DNA of 64,000 bases from Streptomyces bungoensis (GCF_001514215.1 NZ_KQ948866.1:1-64000); one strand, 5' to 3'; numbered from the stretch's first letter, positions 7,323 through 16,634 are shown. Notes: a model not told the origin generated them from the sequence alone. Made by a program: numbers and translations.

Positions 7323-10058
7323 ATGGGGGAAGCGGAGCCGCGCGAGGACGGGTCGTCCGCGGAGGAACCCGGACGTGTCTCGTTCGAGGTGACCGACAAG
7401 CCGTGGGACCTGCCCGTCGACGCCGTCGTGCTGTCGGTCGGCGCGGGCCTCGGGAGGCTGGCCGTGGCGGTCCGGGGCCAGTTCCCCCAGGCGCCCTGGG
7501 ACTCCGTGCCCTTCGACGAGATCACCCCGGACCGGCCCTGGCGCCTCCTCCTGCGCACCCGACGGACGCCCGGCGCGGGACCGTGGCTGGCGGTTCTGGC
7601 CACACCGCACGCGCAGGGGGGCAGCGCCCCCACACTTGACTCGATCGCGAGGGCCACGAAGACCGCGATACGGGAGGCCGCCGACGCCGGGGCCACCTCC
7701 GTAGGGGTCCCCATGCTGGCCACGGGAAGTCTCGGCCTTCCGATGAGCACGGTCGCCAGGGTGGCGGTGCCGACCGCGGTGTCCGCCTGCCGGCCTCCCC
7801 TGCGGCACCTGGTCTTCCTGGTCCAGGACGAGGAGGACGTGCCGGTCCTGACCGCCGCGCGGACGTCGGTCCCCCTGGCCGGCGGTACGTCGAGCGACTG
7901 GGTGGACCCGAACGCCGGCATTCCCCTGGCCGAAGACCACCTCGGCGTCGCGCCCTACGTGTCCATGCTCGCCGCGGTGATCAGCGACCGGACCACCCCC
8001 ACCCCCCTGTCCGTGGGCGTCTTCGGCGAGTGGGGTTCCGGCAAGAGCTACTTCATGGGCCTGCTGCGCCATCAGGTGGACGAGCTGGCCGCGTCCGGCA
8101 GACCCGGCTACTGCTGCGACGTCGTGCAGATCGGGTTCAACGCCTGGCACTACGCGGACAGCAACATCTGGGCGAGTCTCGGGGATGAGATCTTCCGGCA
8201 GCTCGCCGGGCCGGGACCGACCTCGGAGGAGCGCCGCCGGCGGCTGCGCAGCGAACTGGCCGAGCGGCTGGACCAGCGCCGGGAGCACGACGCGATGACG
8301 CGGCAGGCCCGCCTGACGGCGGCGGCACTGCAGGCCGACGTGGAGGCCGCCGCCGCGGCCAGGAAGTCCCGGGTACGCGATCTGATCGAGGCACTGCGGA
8401 AGTCGCCGGAACTGGCCCGGCGGATGGACGCGCTGTGGCGAAAGCTGGGTGTCCGCGACGACGCCGAGAAGGCGAAGCTGCTCATGGGGCAGCTCCGGGG
8501 CACTCTCACGGAGGCCGACGTCCTGCGCCGCGCCCCGGTGGACCGAGCGGGACGGCTGGCCCTCGGGGCCGCCGCGTTCGCCGTGGCCGCCGGCCTGGTC
8601 CTGACCGGCTTCACACCCGAGGTCCGGGGCTGGCTCGAAGGTGCCGGCGGTGTGTTCACCGTGTTCTCCGGAGCCGCGCTGACCCGTGCCCGTGCGGGTC
8701 TGCGCACGCTGGGCTCGCTCGCGGAGGACTTACGCAGCGGCCTCGACCAGGCTGCCCAGGACCGCGCGGCACCGGAGGTCGCCGAGGCGCTCGACGCGCT
8801 CAGGCAGGCCGAAGCCGACCAGCGGGTGGCCGAGGCGCAGCTCGACGACGTCGTCTCCCACATCGGGGAGCTGGGCCGGCAGCTGACCGAACTGAGCCCG
8901 GGGCACCGGCTCTACAGCTTCCTGGCCGACCGGGCGCACGCCGACTCCTACACCGGCAACCTCGGCCTGATCTCCACGATCCGCAAGGACTTCGAGCAAC
9001 TCGTCGCCCTGATGGCGGACTGGCGGGACCATCCCGAACAGGACGGCGGCGGGCACCGGCCGATCGACCGCATCGTGCTGTACATCGACGACCTGGACCG
9101 GTGCGGCCCCAGGCAGGTGGTCGAGGTGCTTCAGGCGGTGCACCTGCTGCTGGCCCTGGATCTGTTCGTCGTCGTGATCGGGGTGGACTCCCGGTGGCTG
9201 CTGCGGTCGCTGTCCAGCCACTACGCCGAGATCCTGGACGACGGCCCGAACGGTGCCCCCGCGACGGACCTCTGGCGGGTGACGCCCGAGGATTACCTGG
9301 AAAAGATCATCAACATCCCCCTCGTGCTGCCGGGCATACCGTCGGGAGGCCTGCGCCGGTTGCTGTCGTCGATCGTGGACGACGGGGCTGCCGCGACCGC
9401 CGCGCCGGCCGCGTCCACGACCCGGCGGACCTCCCCGGCACCGGCACCGGCGGGAGAGCGGGAACGCTCGCGGTTCGCGGCCGAGTCCGGCTCCGAGATC
9501 GGCGCCCAGGACGACCCGGCGTCCTGGGGCAGGCCACCGCAGCCGTTGACCGAGCGCGAACTGACCCTGCTGTCCGCGCTGGACGCACTGATCGACACGC
9601 CCCGCGAGGCGAAGCGGCTGTTCAATCTCTACCGCATGCTGCGGGCGACACGGGACCTCTCGCCGGCGTCCCGGTTCCTCGGCGAGGACGGCGAGCCCGG
9701 CGAGTACCAGGCGGTGGTCGTGCTGCTGGGACTGCTCACCGGGCACGCCAGGCTGTTCGGGCAGATACTGGACACCCCGCCCGACCCGGACGACGGCGTC
9801 ACCGGCGGGCTGATGCGGCGCTCGCGGGACACCCCGTGGGAGCGGTTCGTGACGGACCTCAGGCCTCGGGGCGGGGCCAACCGCGTCGTCGGCGCGCTGC
9901 CCGAGGGTTCCGTGCCGGAATGGTCCCGGCTGTACACCGGCATGCTGCGGGTGTCGGCCGAGGTGACCCTCCACGACGTGTCGTGCTTCCAGCTGTGGGT
10001 CCCGAGGATCCGCCGTTTCTCCTACCTCCCGTCCCAGGAGTGCGCCCCTAGACGGTGA
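7323..10058 (+). CDS. macro-like domain fused to membrane KAP-type P-loop NTPase
   Basis: 911 aa from an ATG preceded by GAGGGGAGCGGA; the frame stays open further upstream. Residues about 18-175 look like a macro domain: a hydrophobic strand DAVVLSVG and, near residue 129, VPMLATGSLGLP, which resembles the macro ligand loop (PxxxTGxxGxP). Walker A GEWGSGKS is at 235-242, followed by a long insertion with helical segments and two likely membrane helices (LALGAAAFAVAAGLVL near 415 and a second near 445). Walker B is RIVLYIDDLDRC near 585, then VVVIGVDSRWL. This order matches KAP NTPases, a family that includes the F-plasmid phage-exclusion protein PifA. It stands alone between merR and DUF2127; its role is unknown and immunity is only a hypothesis. 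Its 3' end overlaps the convergent gene by 11 bp. Confidence 0.8.
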   Translation: MGEAEPREDGSSAEEPGRVSFEVTDKPWDLPVDAVVLSVGAGLGRLAVAVRGQFPQAPWDSVPFDEITPDRPWRLLLRTRRTPGAGPWLAVLATPHAQGGSAPTLDSIARATKTAIREAADAGATSVGVPMLATGSLGLPMSTVARVAVPTAVSACRPPLRHLVFLVQDEEDVPVLTAARTSVPLAGGTSSDWVDPNAGIPLAEDHLGVAPYVSMLAAVISDRTTPTPLSVGVFGEWGSGKSYFMGLLRHQVDELAASGRPGYCCDVVQIGFNAWHYADSNIWASLGDEIFRQLAGPGPTSEERRRRLRSELAERLDQRREHDAMTRQARLTAAALQADVEAAAAARKSRVRDLIEALRKSPELARRMDALWRKLGVRDDAEKAKLLMGQLRGTLTEADVLRRAPVDRAGRLALGAAAFAVAAGLVLTGFTPEVRGWLEGAGGVFTVFSGAALTRARAGLRTLGSLAEDLRSGLDQAAQDRAAPEVAEALDALRQAEADQRVAEAQLDDVVSHIGELGRQLTELSPGHRLYSFLADRAHADSYTGNLGLISTIRKDFEQLVALMADWRDHPEQDGGGHRPIDRIVLYIDDLDRCGPRQVVEVLQAVHLLLALDLFVVVIGVDSRWLLRSLSSHYAEILDDGPNGAPATDLWRVTPEDYLEKIINIPLVLPGIPSGGLRRLLSSIVDDGAAATAAPAASTTRRTSPAPAPAGERERSRFAAESGSEIGAQDDPASWGRPPQPLTERELTLLSALDALIDTPREAKRLFNLYRMLRATRDLSPASRFLGEDGEPGEYQAVVVLLGLLTGHARLFGQILDTPPDPDDGVTGGLMRRSRDTPWERFVTDLRPRGGANRVVGALPEGSVPEWSRLYTGMLRVSAEVTLHDVSCFQLWVPRIRRFSYLPSQECAPRR

Positions 10059-10812
10059 CCCCCGCCGACTCCTCGACCTCCAGCAGGGAGGCGCTGTGCC
10101 GTTCCTCGTCGAACTTCCTGCGTCCGCCGCGCAGGCCGAAGAGGCGCTTGGCGAGGGCGATGTACAGGACGGCGAGGATGTTGAGGACGAGGGTGGCGAT
10201 CTTCAGCCAGCTGATGTGCTCGGTGAGCTCGTAGATCTCCAGGGGGAGGAAGGCCGCGGTGGCGACCACCGTGAGGTATTCCGCCCAGCGCTTGGCGTAC
10301 CAGAGGCCGACCGCCTCGACGAGTTCGATCAGGGCGTAGGCGAGGAGCAGGCCGGCGACCAGCAGCAGCGTGGAGTGCCGGTAGCCGAAGGCCTTCTGGA
10401 TCGAGCCGACGACGGGTGAGTGGTCGAGGTCGTAGTGGAAGTGCCGGAAGACCGGGCGGAAGACGTTCAGGTTCTCGTCGAAGAGCCGCCGCACCGCGTC
10501 CTGGCTGTTGCTGAACCTCCACACCGCCACCGCGACCAGGACGATGAAGACGCCCCGGACCGCGCGCTCGACCGCCAGGAAGCGCAGGATGAACAGGTCG
10601 CGCAGCACCTTCCCGCGCGGCACGAGCGGCGCGTCGGCGGCCGGGCCCGAGCCGTGCGGCTCGCCCAGCACGAAGTCACCGCAGCGCAGGCAGCGCCACG
10701 CGTCCCCGAGCGCCGTCCGGGCGTGCAGCCGCAGCCGCAGCCGCGGATCGTCGGGCGCGTACGTCACGTGGCCCTTGCGCGCGCAGGTCCGCCGGTCCCA
10801 GTCCCTCTTCAT
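10048..10812 (-). CDS. DUF2127 membrane protein with Cys-rich N-terminus
   Basis: 254 aa. The C-terminal two thirds carry about four membrane helices in a DUF2127 pattern (VERAVRGVFIVLVAVAVW, LLLVAGLLLAYALIELVEAVGLW, and a C-terminal pair). The first 60 residues hold CARKGH and CLRCGD, which could bind one metal ion. ATG at 10812 is preceded by GGAGG at 8 nt; an in-frame ATG at 10827 is less likely. Function unknown. The stop lies inside the 3' end of the convergent NTPase gene. Confidence 0.8.
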   Translation of the reverse strand: MKRDWDRRTCARKGHVTYAPDDPRLRLRLHARTALGDAWRCLRCGDFVLGEPHGSGPAADAPLVPRGKVLRDLFILRFLAVERAVRGVFIVLVAVAVWRFSNSQDAVRRLFDENLNVFRPVFRHFHYDLDHSPVVGSIQKAFGYRHSTLLLVAGLLLAYALIELVEAVGLWYAKRWAEYLTVVATAAFLPLEIYELTEHISWLKIATLVLNILAVLYIALAKRLFGLRGGRRKFDEERHSASLLEVEESAGVTV

Positions 10813-10851
10813 CCCCCGTGCCTCCATGCAGGTACAGACGCCACGCACGAA

Positions 10852-10882
10852 CGTGCCGTTCCGGTTCGGCCGGAACGGCACG
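10852..10882. terminator. hairpin downstream of the MFS gene
   Basis: Perfect 13-bp stem CGTGCCGTTCCGG around TTCGG. It lies 29 nt past the MFS stop on the minus strand and 40 nt before the DUF2127 start, so it is best read as the MFS terminator; an operator role for DUF2127 cannot be excluded. Confidence 0.65.
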
Positions 10883-10910
10883 CACGTTAGTGGATGGGAG
10901 CGCGGGTACG

Positions 10911-12584
10911 TCAGCGCGCTCCCGTGTCCGCCAGTTCCTTCTCCGCTTCCGCCACCTCGGGCACGGCGGCCTCGAGGCGCGGGAGCAGGAACGCCACCAG
11001 GACCGTGCCGACACCGAGGACCACCGCGCCGACCAGGCTGGTGTGGGCGACGGCGGAGGAGAAGGAGGAGCCGACGGCGTCGGCCATCTGCCGTGCCCCG
11101 GTGGCGAGTTCGGCGGCCTGCCGGTGGAGCTGCGCGGCCTGCCGGGGGTCGCCCGCCTGCGCTGCCTGCGCAGCCAGCTGGTGCGCCTTGGTGCCGATGC
11201 CCTGGGCGACGGCGTACCCGGCGCCGACCGAGTCGCGCGCGGTGTCCAGGGCGCCCGCCGGGAGCCTGCTGCCCGCCGTGGCGTCGGCGAGGTGGTCGCC
11301 GTAGGAGGTGGCGAGCAGGGAGCCGAGGATCGCGATGCCGAGCGAGCCGCCCAGTTCCAGCGAGGTGTCGTTGACCGCGCCGCCGACGCCCAGCTCGGAC
11401 TCCGGGAAGGAGCCCATGATCGCGTCGGTGCAGGGCGAGAGCGCGAGACCGATGGCGAGGCCCAGGACGACGAGGGGCGCCACGAAGTCGCCGTACGTCG
11501 AGCCCGCGTCCACGCGGGTCAGCAGGGCCAGGGCGGTGGTGCCGCCGACCATGCCCGCGGTGACCGTCCACTTCATGCCGACGCGCGGGGTGAGCCGGCC
11601 GGTGAGCGCCGAGCCCACGAAGACGGCGCCGGCCAGCGGGAGCATGCGCACGCCGGTCTGCAGGGCGTCGTAGCCGAGGACGAACTGCAGGTGCTGGGTC
11701 AGGTAGTAGAAGGCGCCGAAGACGGCGAGGAAGAACAGCGCGACGGCGAGGTTGGCGCCCGCGAAGCGGCGGTCGGCGAAGCGGCGCACGTCCAGGATCG
11801 GCCGGGGGTGGCGCAGCTCCCAGGCGACGAAGGCGACGAGGCCCAGGCCGGCCACGACGGCGGCGGTGACGGCCTTGACGCCCCAGCCGAAGTGCGGGCC
11901 CTCGATGATCATGTAGACCAGCGAGCCCGTCCAGAGCACCGACAGCAGTCCGCCGACGTAGTCGACGCGGTCGTGGTGGCCGGCCTTCGACGGCGGTACG
12001 AGGACGAGGGCACCGACGGCGGCGACGGCCGCGACGGGCAGGTTGATGAGGAAGGTGGAGGACCAGCCGTGGCCGCGCAGCAGGGCGCCGGCGACGACCG
12101 GTCCGGCGGCGATGGCGAGGCCGGCGGTGGCGGTCCACAGGGTGATGGCCTTGGCGCGCTCGGCGCGCGGGAAGGTGGCGGCGAGCAGGGAGAGCGTGGC
12201 GGGCATGATCAGCGCGGCGCCGACGCCCATGACGGCGCGGGCCGTGATGACCGCCGTGGCGCTGTCGGCGAGGTAGCCGTAGACGGCGCCGCCGCCGAAG
12301 ACGGCGAGGCCGAGGAGGAGTGCGCCGCGCCGGCTGTGCTTGTCGCCGATCGCGCCGAGCAGCAGCATCAGCGCCGCGTAGGGGACGGTGTAGCCGTCGA
12401 TCACCCACTGCAGGTCGGCGCCGGTCAGGCCGAGGTCCTTCGTCATCGCGGGCGCGGCGACCGTGAGGGCGGTGTTCGCCATCACGATGATCAGCAGGCT
12501 CAGGCAGAGCACGAGCAGCGCCCACCAGCGCCTGGGGTAGGGGCGCTCGGTCGTGTCGACCGGTTCGGTCAGGACGAGTCGCAT
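10911..12584 (-). CDS. MFS drug:H+ antiporter (DHA2, 14 TM)
   Basis: 557 aa with a short cytoplasmic N-terminus, then WWALLVLCLSLLIIVMANTALTVAAPAM typical of DHA2 exporters (quoted here only as a pattern: first helix ending in TALTVAAPAM). The loop motif GAIGDKHSRRGALLLG (motif A) and the antiporter-type segment near residue 140 are present. The hydrophobic profile fits 14 helices and the C-terminus is charged. It is transcribed away from a TetR gene, and four palindromes lie between the two starts, so the pump is very likely repressed by that TetR and induced by its substrate. Substrate unknown. Confidence 0.92.
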   Translation of the reverse strand: MRLVLTEPVDTTERPYPRRWWALLVLCLSLLIIVMANTALTVAAPAMTKDLGLTGADLQWVIDGYTVPYAALMLLLGAIGDKHSRRGALLLGLAVFGGGAVYGYLADSATAVITARAVMGVGAALIMPATLSLLAATFPRAERAKAITLWTATAGLAIAAGPVVAGALLRGHGWSSTFLINLPVAAVAAVGALVLVPPSKAGHHDRVDYVGGLLSVLWTGSLVYMIIEGPHFGWGVKAVTAAVVAGLGLVAFVAWELRHPRPILDVRRFADRRFAGANLAVALFFLAVFGAFYYLTQHLQFVLGYDALQTGVRMLPLAGAVFVGSALTGRLTPRVGMKWTVTAGMVGGTTALALLTRVDAGSTYGDFVAPLVVLGLAIGLALSPCTDAIMGSFPESELGVGGAVNDTSLELGGSLGIAILGSLLATSYGDHLADATAGSRLPAGALDTARDSVGAGYAVAQGIGTKAHQLAAQAAQAGDPRQAAQLHRQAAELATGARQMADAVGSSFSSAVAHTSLVGAVVLGVGTVLVAFLLPRLEAAVPEVAEAEKELADTGAR

Positions 12585-12618
12585 GGCAGGGGTCGCCTTC
12601 CTCGGTTCGCGACGGTTC

Positions 12619-12705
12619 TTGCACAGCACCGTGCAATTGCACAACACTGTGCAATGTACGACGCTGCACAACGCTGTGCAAGTCGAGTTGCACGGCAGTG
12701 CGCAA
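12619..12705. promoter_or_regulatory. four palindromic TetR operators
   Basis: Four 18-bp sites lie between the MFS and TetR starts: 12619-12636 TTGCACAGCACCGTGCAA, 12637-12654 TTGCACAACACTGTGCAA, 12664-12681 CTGCACAACGCTGTGCAA and 12688-12705 TTGCACGGCAGTGCGCAA. Centres are 18, 27 and 24 bp apart. Consensus TTGCAC-N6-GTGCAA. Their position over both promoters fits repression of pump and regulator. Confidence 0.9.
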
Positions 12706-12725
12706 GACGAGGAGGAGCGGGCAGA

Positions 12726-13349
12726 ATGGCTGCCATGACCACGGGTAACACCAGCCGCGCCGACGCCAACCGGCGTCGCATCCTCGACGTCGCTCTCGCC
12801 GAGCTGCTGCGCGACCCCGACGCCTCCATGGACCAGATCGCGCGCGCCGCGGGGGTCGTACGGCGGACGGTGTACGGCCACTTCCCCAGCCGCGAGGCGC
12901 TGGTCGGCACGCTCGTCGACGAGGCGGTGGCGGCGCTGGCGGAGGCGGACGCGGGCGCCCGGGACGGCGTGGCCGACCCGGCTGAGGCGGTGGCCCGGTC
13001 GGTGCTCGCCCTGTGGCCGATCGCCGACCGCTACCGGCTGCTGATCGCCCTGGCCCAGCGCACGGTCACCGTGCAGGGCATCCGCGAGCGGCTCGCCCCG
13101 CTGCGCGAGACCCAGGTGCGACTGCTGCGGGACGGCCTGGAGCAGGGCGTGTTCAGCTCCCCGCTGCCCGCGCCGGCGCTGGGTTTCGTGCACGAGCAGA
13201 TGCTGTTCGCGGTGATGGAGGCGGTGAACGACGGGCTGCTGGCAGCCGAGGAGGCGGGCCGCTCGGCCACGGTCGCGGTCCTGAGCGCGGCGGGTGTGCC
13301 CGTCACCCTGGCCACCGAGCTGGTGGCCGAGGTGAGTGCGCGGACGTGA
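12726..13349 (+). CDS. TetR-family repressor of the adjacent MFS pump
   Basis: 207 aa. The N-terminal DNA-binding domain contains MDQIARAAGVVRRTVYGHF, a standard TetR helix-turn-helix, followed by a variable ligand domain. ATG at 12726 has GGAGGAG 8 nt upstream; an ATG at 12735 is an alternative. The divergent pump gene and the four operators between them define a local efflux switch. The ligand cannot be inferred. Confidence 0.92.
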   Translation: MAAMTTGNTSRADANRRRILDVALAELLRDPDASMDQIARAAGVVRRTVYGHFPSREALVGTLVDEAVAALAEADAGARDGVADPAEAVARSVLALWPIADRYRLLIALAQRTVTVQGIRERLAPLRETQVRLLRDGLEQGVFSSPLPAPALGFVHEQMLFAVMEAVNDGLLAAEEAGRSATVAVLSAAGVPVTLATELVAEVSART

Positions 13350-13401
13350 GAGAGCCGGGCGACCGGGCATCGGGGGATGCTCGGCCGCCCGGCGGCGGTG
13401 G

Positions 13402-13442
13402 CCGGACGCCCGGCCCCGGTTCAGGCGGGGCCGGGCGTCCGG
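13402..13442. terminator. bidirectional terminator between tetR and dctA
   Basis: 17-bp perfect stem CCGGACGCCCGGCCCCG with a 7-nt loop GTTCAGG, between convergent stops at 13349 and 13467. Confidence 0.88.
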
Positions 13443-13466
13443 AGCGGGAAGGGGACGGCCTCGGGA

Positions 13467-14855
13467 TCAGGCCTTGGCCAGTTCCTTCTCGCCCTCCTCG
13501 CGCGGGCCGGGCAGACCGGGGCCGCCGTGGCCGTCCGCGTCGTCCAGCAGCGTGGTCTCGTCGAAGGGCAGGTGCCCGTCCAGGACCAGCGCCACCCGGG
13601 CCTTGTCGATCTCCTTGGTCCACGAGCCGATCAGCACGGTGGCCACCGCGTTGCCCGCGAAGTTGGTCAGGGCGCGGGCCTCGCTCATGAAGCGGTCGAT
13701 GCCGACGATCAGGCCGACGCCGTCGACCAGGGCGGGCCGGTGCGACTGGAGGGCGCCGGCCAGGGTGGCGAGACCGGCGCCGGAGACGCCCGCGGCACCC
13801 TTGGAGGCGACCATCATGAACAGCAGCAGGGTGATCTGCTCGCCCAGGTGCAGCGGCTGCCCCAGGGCGTCGGCGATGAACAGGGACGCCATGGTCAGGT
13901 AGATCATGGTGCCGTCGAGGTTGAAGGAGTAGCCGGTCGGCACGGTGATGCCGACGACCGGGCGGCTCACGCCCAGGTGCTCCATCTTGGCGATCAGGCG
14001 GGGCAGCGCGGTGTCGGACGACGAGGTCGACAGGATGAGCAGGAACTCGCGGCCCAGGTAGCGCAGCAGCTTCAGCAGGTTGACCTTGGCGACGAACCAC
14101 AGCATCGGGCCGAGCACCAGACCGACGAAGAGCACGCAGGTGATGTAGAAGGCGAGCATGATCGTGCCGAGGGCCTTCAGCGCGTCCACGCCGGTCTCGC
14201 CGACGACGGCCGCGATGGCGCCGAACGCGCCCACCGGCGCCGCCCACATGATCATCGTCAGCACCCGGAAGACCAGCTTCTGGATGTGGCCGATGCCCCG
14301 CAGGATCGGCTCGCCGGACGAGCCCATCGCCTGCACCGCGAAGCCGACCAGCAGCGCGACGAGCAGCGTCTGCAGCACCACGCCACCGGTGAAGGCGGAC
14401 ACGAACGTGGTCGGGATGATGCTCAGGGCGAAGTCGACGAGACCCTCGCTGGCGGTCGCGGCCTGGGTGTGGCCGGCCTGCTTGGCCGCCTCGCTGAGGT
14501 GCATGCCCGACCCGGGATGCAGCACGTTGCCGACCACCAGACCGATGGCGAGCGCCACGAACGACATGCCGATGAAGTAGGTGAGCGCGAGGCCGCCGAG
14601 CTTGCCGACCTTCGCGGCGCTGCGGATCGAACCGACACCGGTGACGATGGTGCAGAAGATCACCGGCGTGATCATCATCTTGATCAGGTTCACGAAGCCC
14701 GTGCCGAGCGGCTTGAGCTGCTGGGCGAAGTCCGGCGCGGCGAACCCGACCGCGATGCCGAGGGCGACCGCGATGATCACCGCGATGTAGAGGAAATGGG
14801 TGCGGTCCCGCTTGGCTCGGGGTGCGGCTGGTGCCGTATCGGCTGCGCTGCTCAC
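13467..14855 (-). CDS. dctA: C4-dicarboxylate:cation symporter
   Basis: 462 aa, DAACS family, imports succinate, fumarate or malate with protons or sodium. Seen: first helix LYIAVIIAVALGIAVGF, the serine-rich reentrant loop STSSSDTALPRLI, YSFNLDGTMIY (substrate/cation site) and GAAGVSGAGLATLAGAL. GTG start at 14855 with AAGGAGGG 5 nt before it. The divergent kinase/regulator pair is of the CitA/DcuS class, which usually controls such carriers. The 150-nt gap between them contains the palindrome CGGTGATCACCG at 14880-14891 and an arm pair GGTGAC/GTCACC, plausible regulator sites. Confidence 0.93.
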   Translation of the reverse strand: MSSAADTAPAAPRAKRDRTHFLYIAVIIAVALGIAVGFAAPDFAQQLKPLGTGFVNLIKMMITPVIFCTIVTGVGSIRSAAKVGKLGGLALTYFIGMSFVALAIGLVVGNVLHPGSGMHLSEAAKQAGHTQAATASEGLVDFALSIIPTTFVSAFTGGVVLQTLLVALLVGFAVQAMGSSGEPILRGIGHIQKLVFRVLTMIMWAAPVGAFGAIAAVVGETGVDALKALGTIMLAFYITCVLFVGLVLGPMLWFVAKVNLLKLLRYLGREFLLILSTSSSDTALPRLIAKMEHLGVSRPVVGITVPTGYSFNLDGTMIYLTMASLFIADALGQPLHLGEQITLLLFMMVASKGAAGVSGAGLATLAGALQSHRPALVDGVGLIVGIDRFMSEARALTNFAGNAVATVLIGSWTKEIDKARVALVLDGHLPFDETTLLDDADGHGGPGLPGPREEGEKELAKA

Positions 14856-15005
14856 GGCGGCCCTCCTTGACGACGACGTCGGTGATCACCGGCGTGCGGC
14901 TCACGTCCGGGATTTCGGGGATGCGGTGACTATCTCCCGCCCTGTGAGGCCGGTCACCCTTCCGTTCATTTAGTTCACGCCAGAACGGAGAGGCAGACTT
15001 GCGGC

Positions 15006-16634
15006 ATGCGTCTGACCGTCCTCCCGCGACCTCGCAGCCTGGCGGGCCAGCTGTTCGCCATGCAGGCCGTGCTGCTCGCGCTCGTCGTGGCCGGATACGC
15101 ACTGTTCACCTTCGTCAGCGACCGCGACCAGGCCGTGGGCGCGGCCCGCCGGCAGGCCACGGCGGTGGCCCGCTCGATCGCCGACTCGCCGTCGGTACGC
15201 GCCGCGATCCACACCGCGCGCCCCTCGGCGACGCTCCAGCCGTACGCGCTGAAGGTGCAGCGGGACACCGGGGTCGACTTCGTCACGATCATGACCCCTG
15301 AGGGCATCCGCTGGACCCACCCGAGCCCGCAGGAGATCGGCAAGCGGTTCATCGGCACCATCGCCCCCGCCCAGCGGGGGCGGACCTTCACCGAGACCTA
15401 CACCGGCACGCTCGGCCCGTCCGTGCGCGCGGTCACGCCCGTCGAGGAGCACGGGCACGTCATCGGCCTGGTCAGCGCCGGCATCAAGGTGGAGGCGATA
15501 AGCCAGCGGATCCAGCAGCAGGTCACGGCCCTGTTCGGGGTCGCGGCCGGCATCCTCGCGCTCGGCGCCGTCGCCACGTACGTGCTCAACGCCCGGCTGC
15601 GCCGGCACACCCACGGGATGAACGCCGCCGAGCTCAGCCGCATGCACGACTACCACCAGGCCGCGCTGCACGCGGTGCGTGAGGGGCTGCTGATGCTGGA
15701 CGCGCAGTACCGGGTGGCGCTGATCAACGACGGCGGCCGGGAACTGCTGGGCGTGGCCGGTGCGGCCGGCGAGGCGGACCTGGTGGGCAGGTCGGTGGCG
15801 GACCTGGGCCTGCCGGCCCCGCTGACGGGCGCGCTGCTGTCGTCGGAGCCGCGCGTGGACGAGGTGCACCTGACGGCGTCGCGGGTGCTGGTGGTGAACA
15901 CCTCCCCGGTCTCCGGCGGGCAGCGCCGGGGCACGGTGGTGACGCTGCGGGACGTCACCGAGCTGCAGTCCCTCATGGGTGAGCTGGACTCCGAGCGGGG
16001 CTTCAGCCAGGCCCTGCGCTCGCAGGCGCACGAGGCCGCGAACCGGCTGCACACCGTGGTCTCGCTGATCGAGCTGGGCCGGGCCGAGGAGGCGGTGGAG
16101 TTCGCCACGGCGGAACTGGAGCTGGCGCAGGCCCTGACCGACCAGGTGGTGACGGCGGTCGGCGAGCCGGTGCTGGCCGCCCTGCTGCTCGGCAAGACGG
16201 CGCAGGCGAACGAGCGGGGCGTGGAGCTGGTCGTGTCCGAGGACAGCCGGCTGGACGACGGCGTGCTCCCGGCCGGGCTGTCGGCCCGGGACCTGGTGAC
16301 GATCCTCGGCAACCTGATCGACAACGCGGTGGACGCCGCGCAGGGCAGCGCGGGGGCGCGGGTGACCGTGACGGCGTACACCGGTGGCGCCGAACTGGTG
16401 CTGGGCGTGTCGGACACCGGACCCGGTGTCGACCCCGCCCACGCCGACCTGGTATTCCAGCGGGGGTTCTCCACTAAGCCGGCCGGCCCCGGCGGGCGGG
16501 GCCTGGGCCTGGCCCTGGTCCGTCAGGCGGTGACCCGGCTGGAGGGGACGTTGACGGTGGCCGAGGCCGAGGAGGGCGGAGCGGTGTTCGAGGTGCGGCT
16601 GCCGTTGCGCACGGCGGTGGGTGGCGGCGGATGA
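15006..16634 (+). CDS. CitA/DcuS-type sensor histidine kinase
   Basis: 542 aa membrane sensor. TM1 about residues 12-35, an extracytoplasmic single-Cache domain to about 170, TM2 about 172-192, a cytoplasmic PAS domain to about 310, then the SpoOB-like dimerisation helix with SQAHEAANRLHTVVSLIELG and its phosphoacceptor His near residue 341. The ATPase domain has NLIDNAVDAA, DTGPGVD and GGRGLGLALV. This domain order is that of carboxylate sensors. It overlaps the regulator gene by 4 bp and diverges from dctA, so C4-dicarboxylate sensing is the likely role. Confidence 0.92.
   Translation: MRLTVLPRPRSLAGQLFAMQAVLLALVVAGYALFTFVSDRDQAVGAARRQATAVARSIADSPSVRAAIHTARPSATLQPYALKVQRDTGVDFVTIMTPEGIRWTHPSPQEIGKRFIGTIAPAQRGRTFTETYTGTLGPSVRAVTPVEEHGHVIGLVSAGIKVEAISQRIQQQVTALFGVAAGILALGAVATYVLNARLRRHTHGMNAAELSRMHDYHQAALHAVREGLLMLDAQYRVALINDGGRELLGVAGAAGEADLVGRSVADLGLPAPLTGALLSSEPRVDEVHLTASRVLVVNTSPVSGGQRRGTVVTLRDVTELQSLMGELDSERGFSQALRSQAHEAANRLHTVVSLIELGRAEEAVEFATAELELAQALTDQVVTAVGEPVLAALLLGKTAQANERGVELVVSEDSRLDDGVLPAGLSARDLVTILGNLIDNAVDAAQGSAGARVTVTAYTGGAELVLGVSDTGPGVDPAHADLVFQRGFSTKPAGPGGRGLGLALVRQAVTRLEGTLTVAEAEEGGAVFEVRLPLRTAVGGGG

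Noticed and set aside
10852..10882. Operator for a regulator of DUF2127
   Set aside because: A 13-bp GC-rich stem 29 nt past the MFS stop is more simply a terminator; no half-site repeats nearby.
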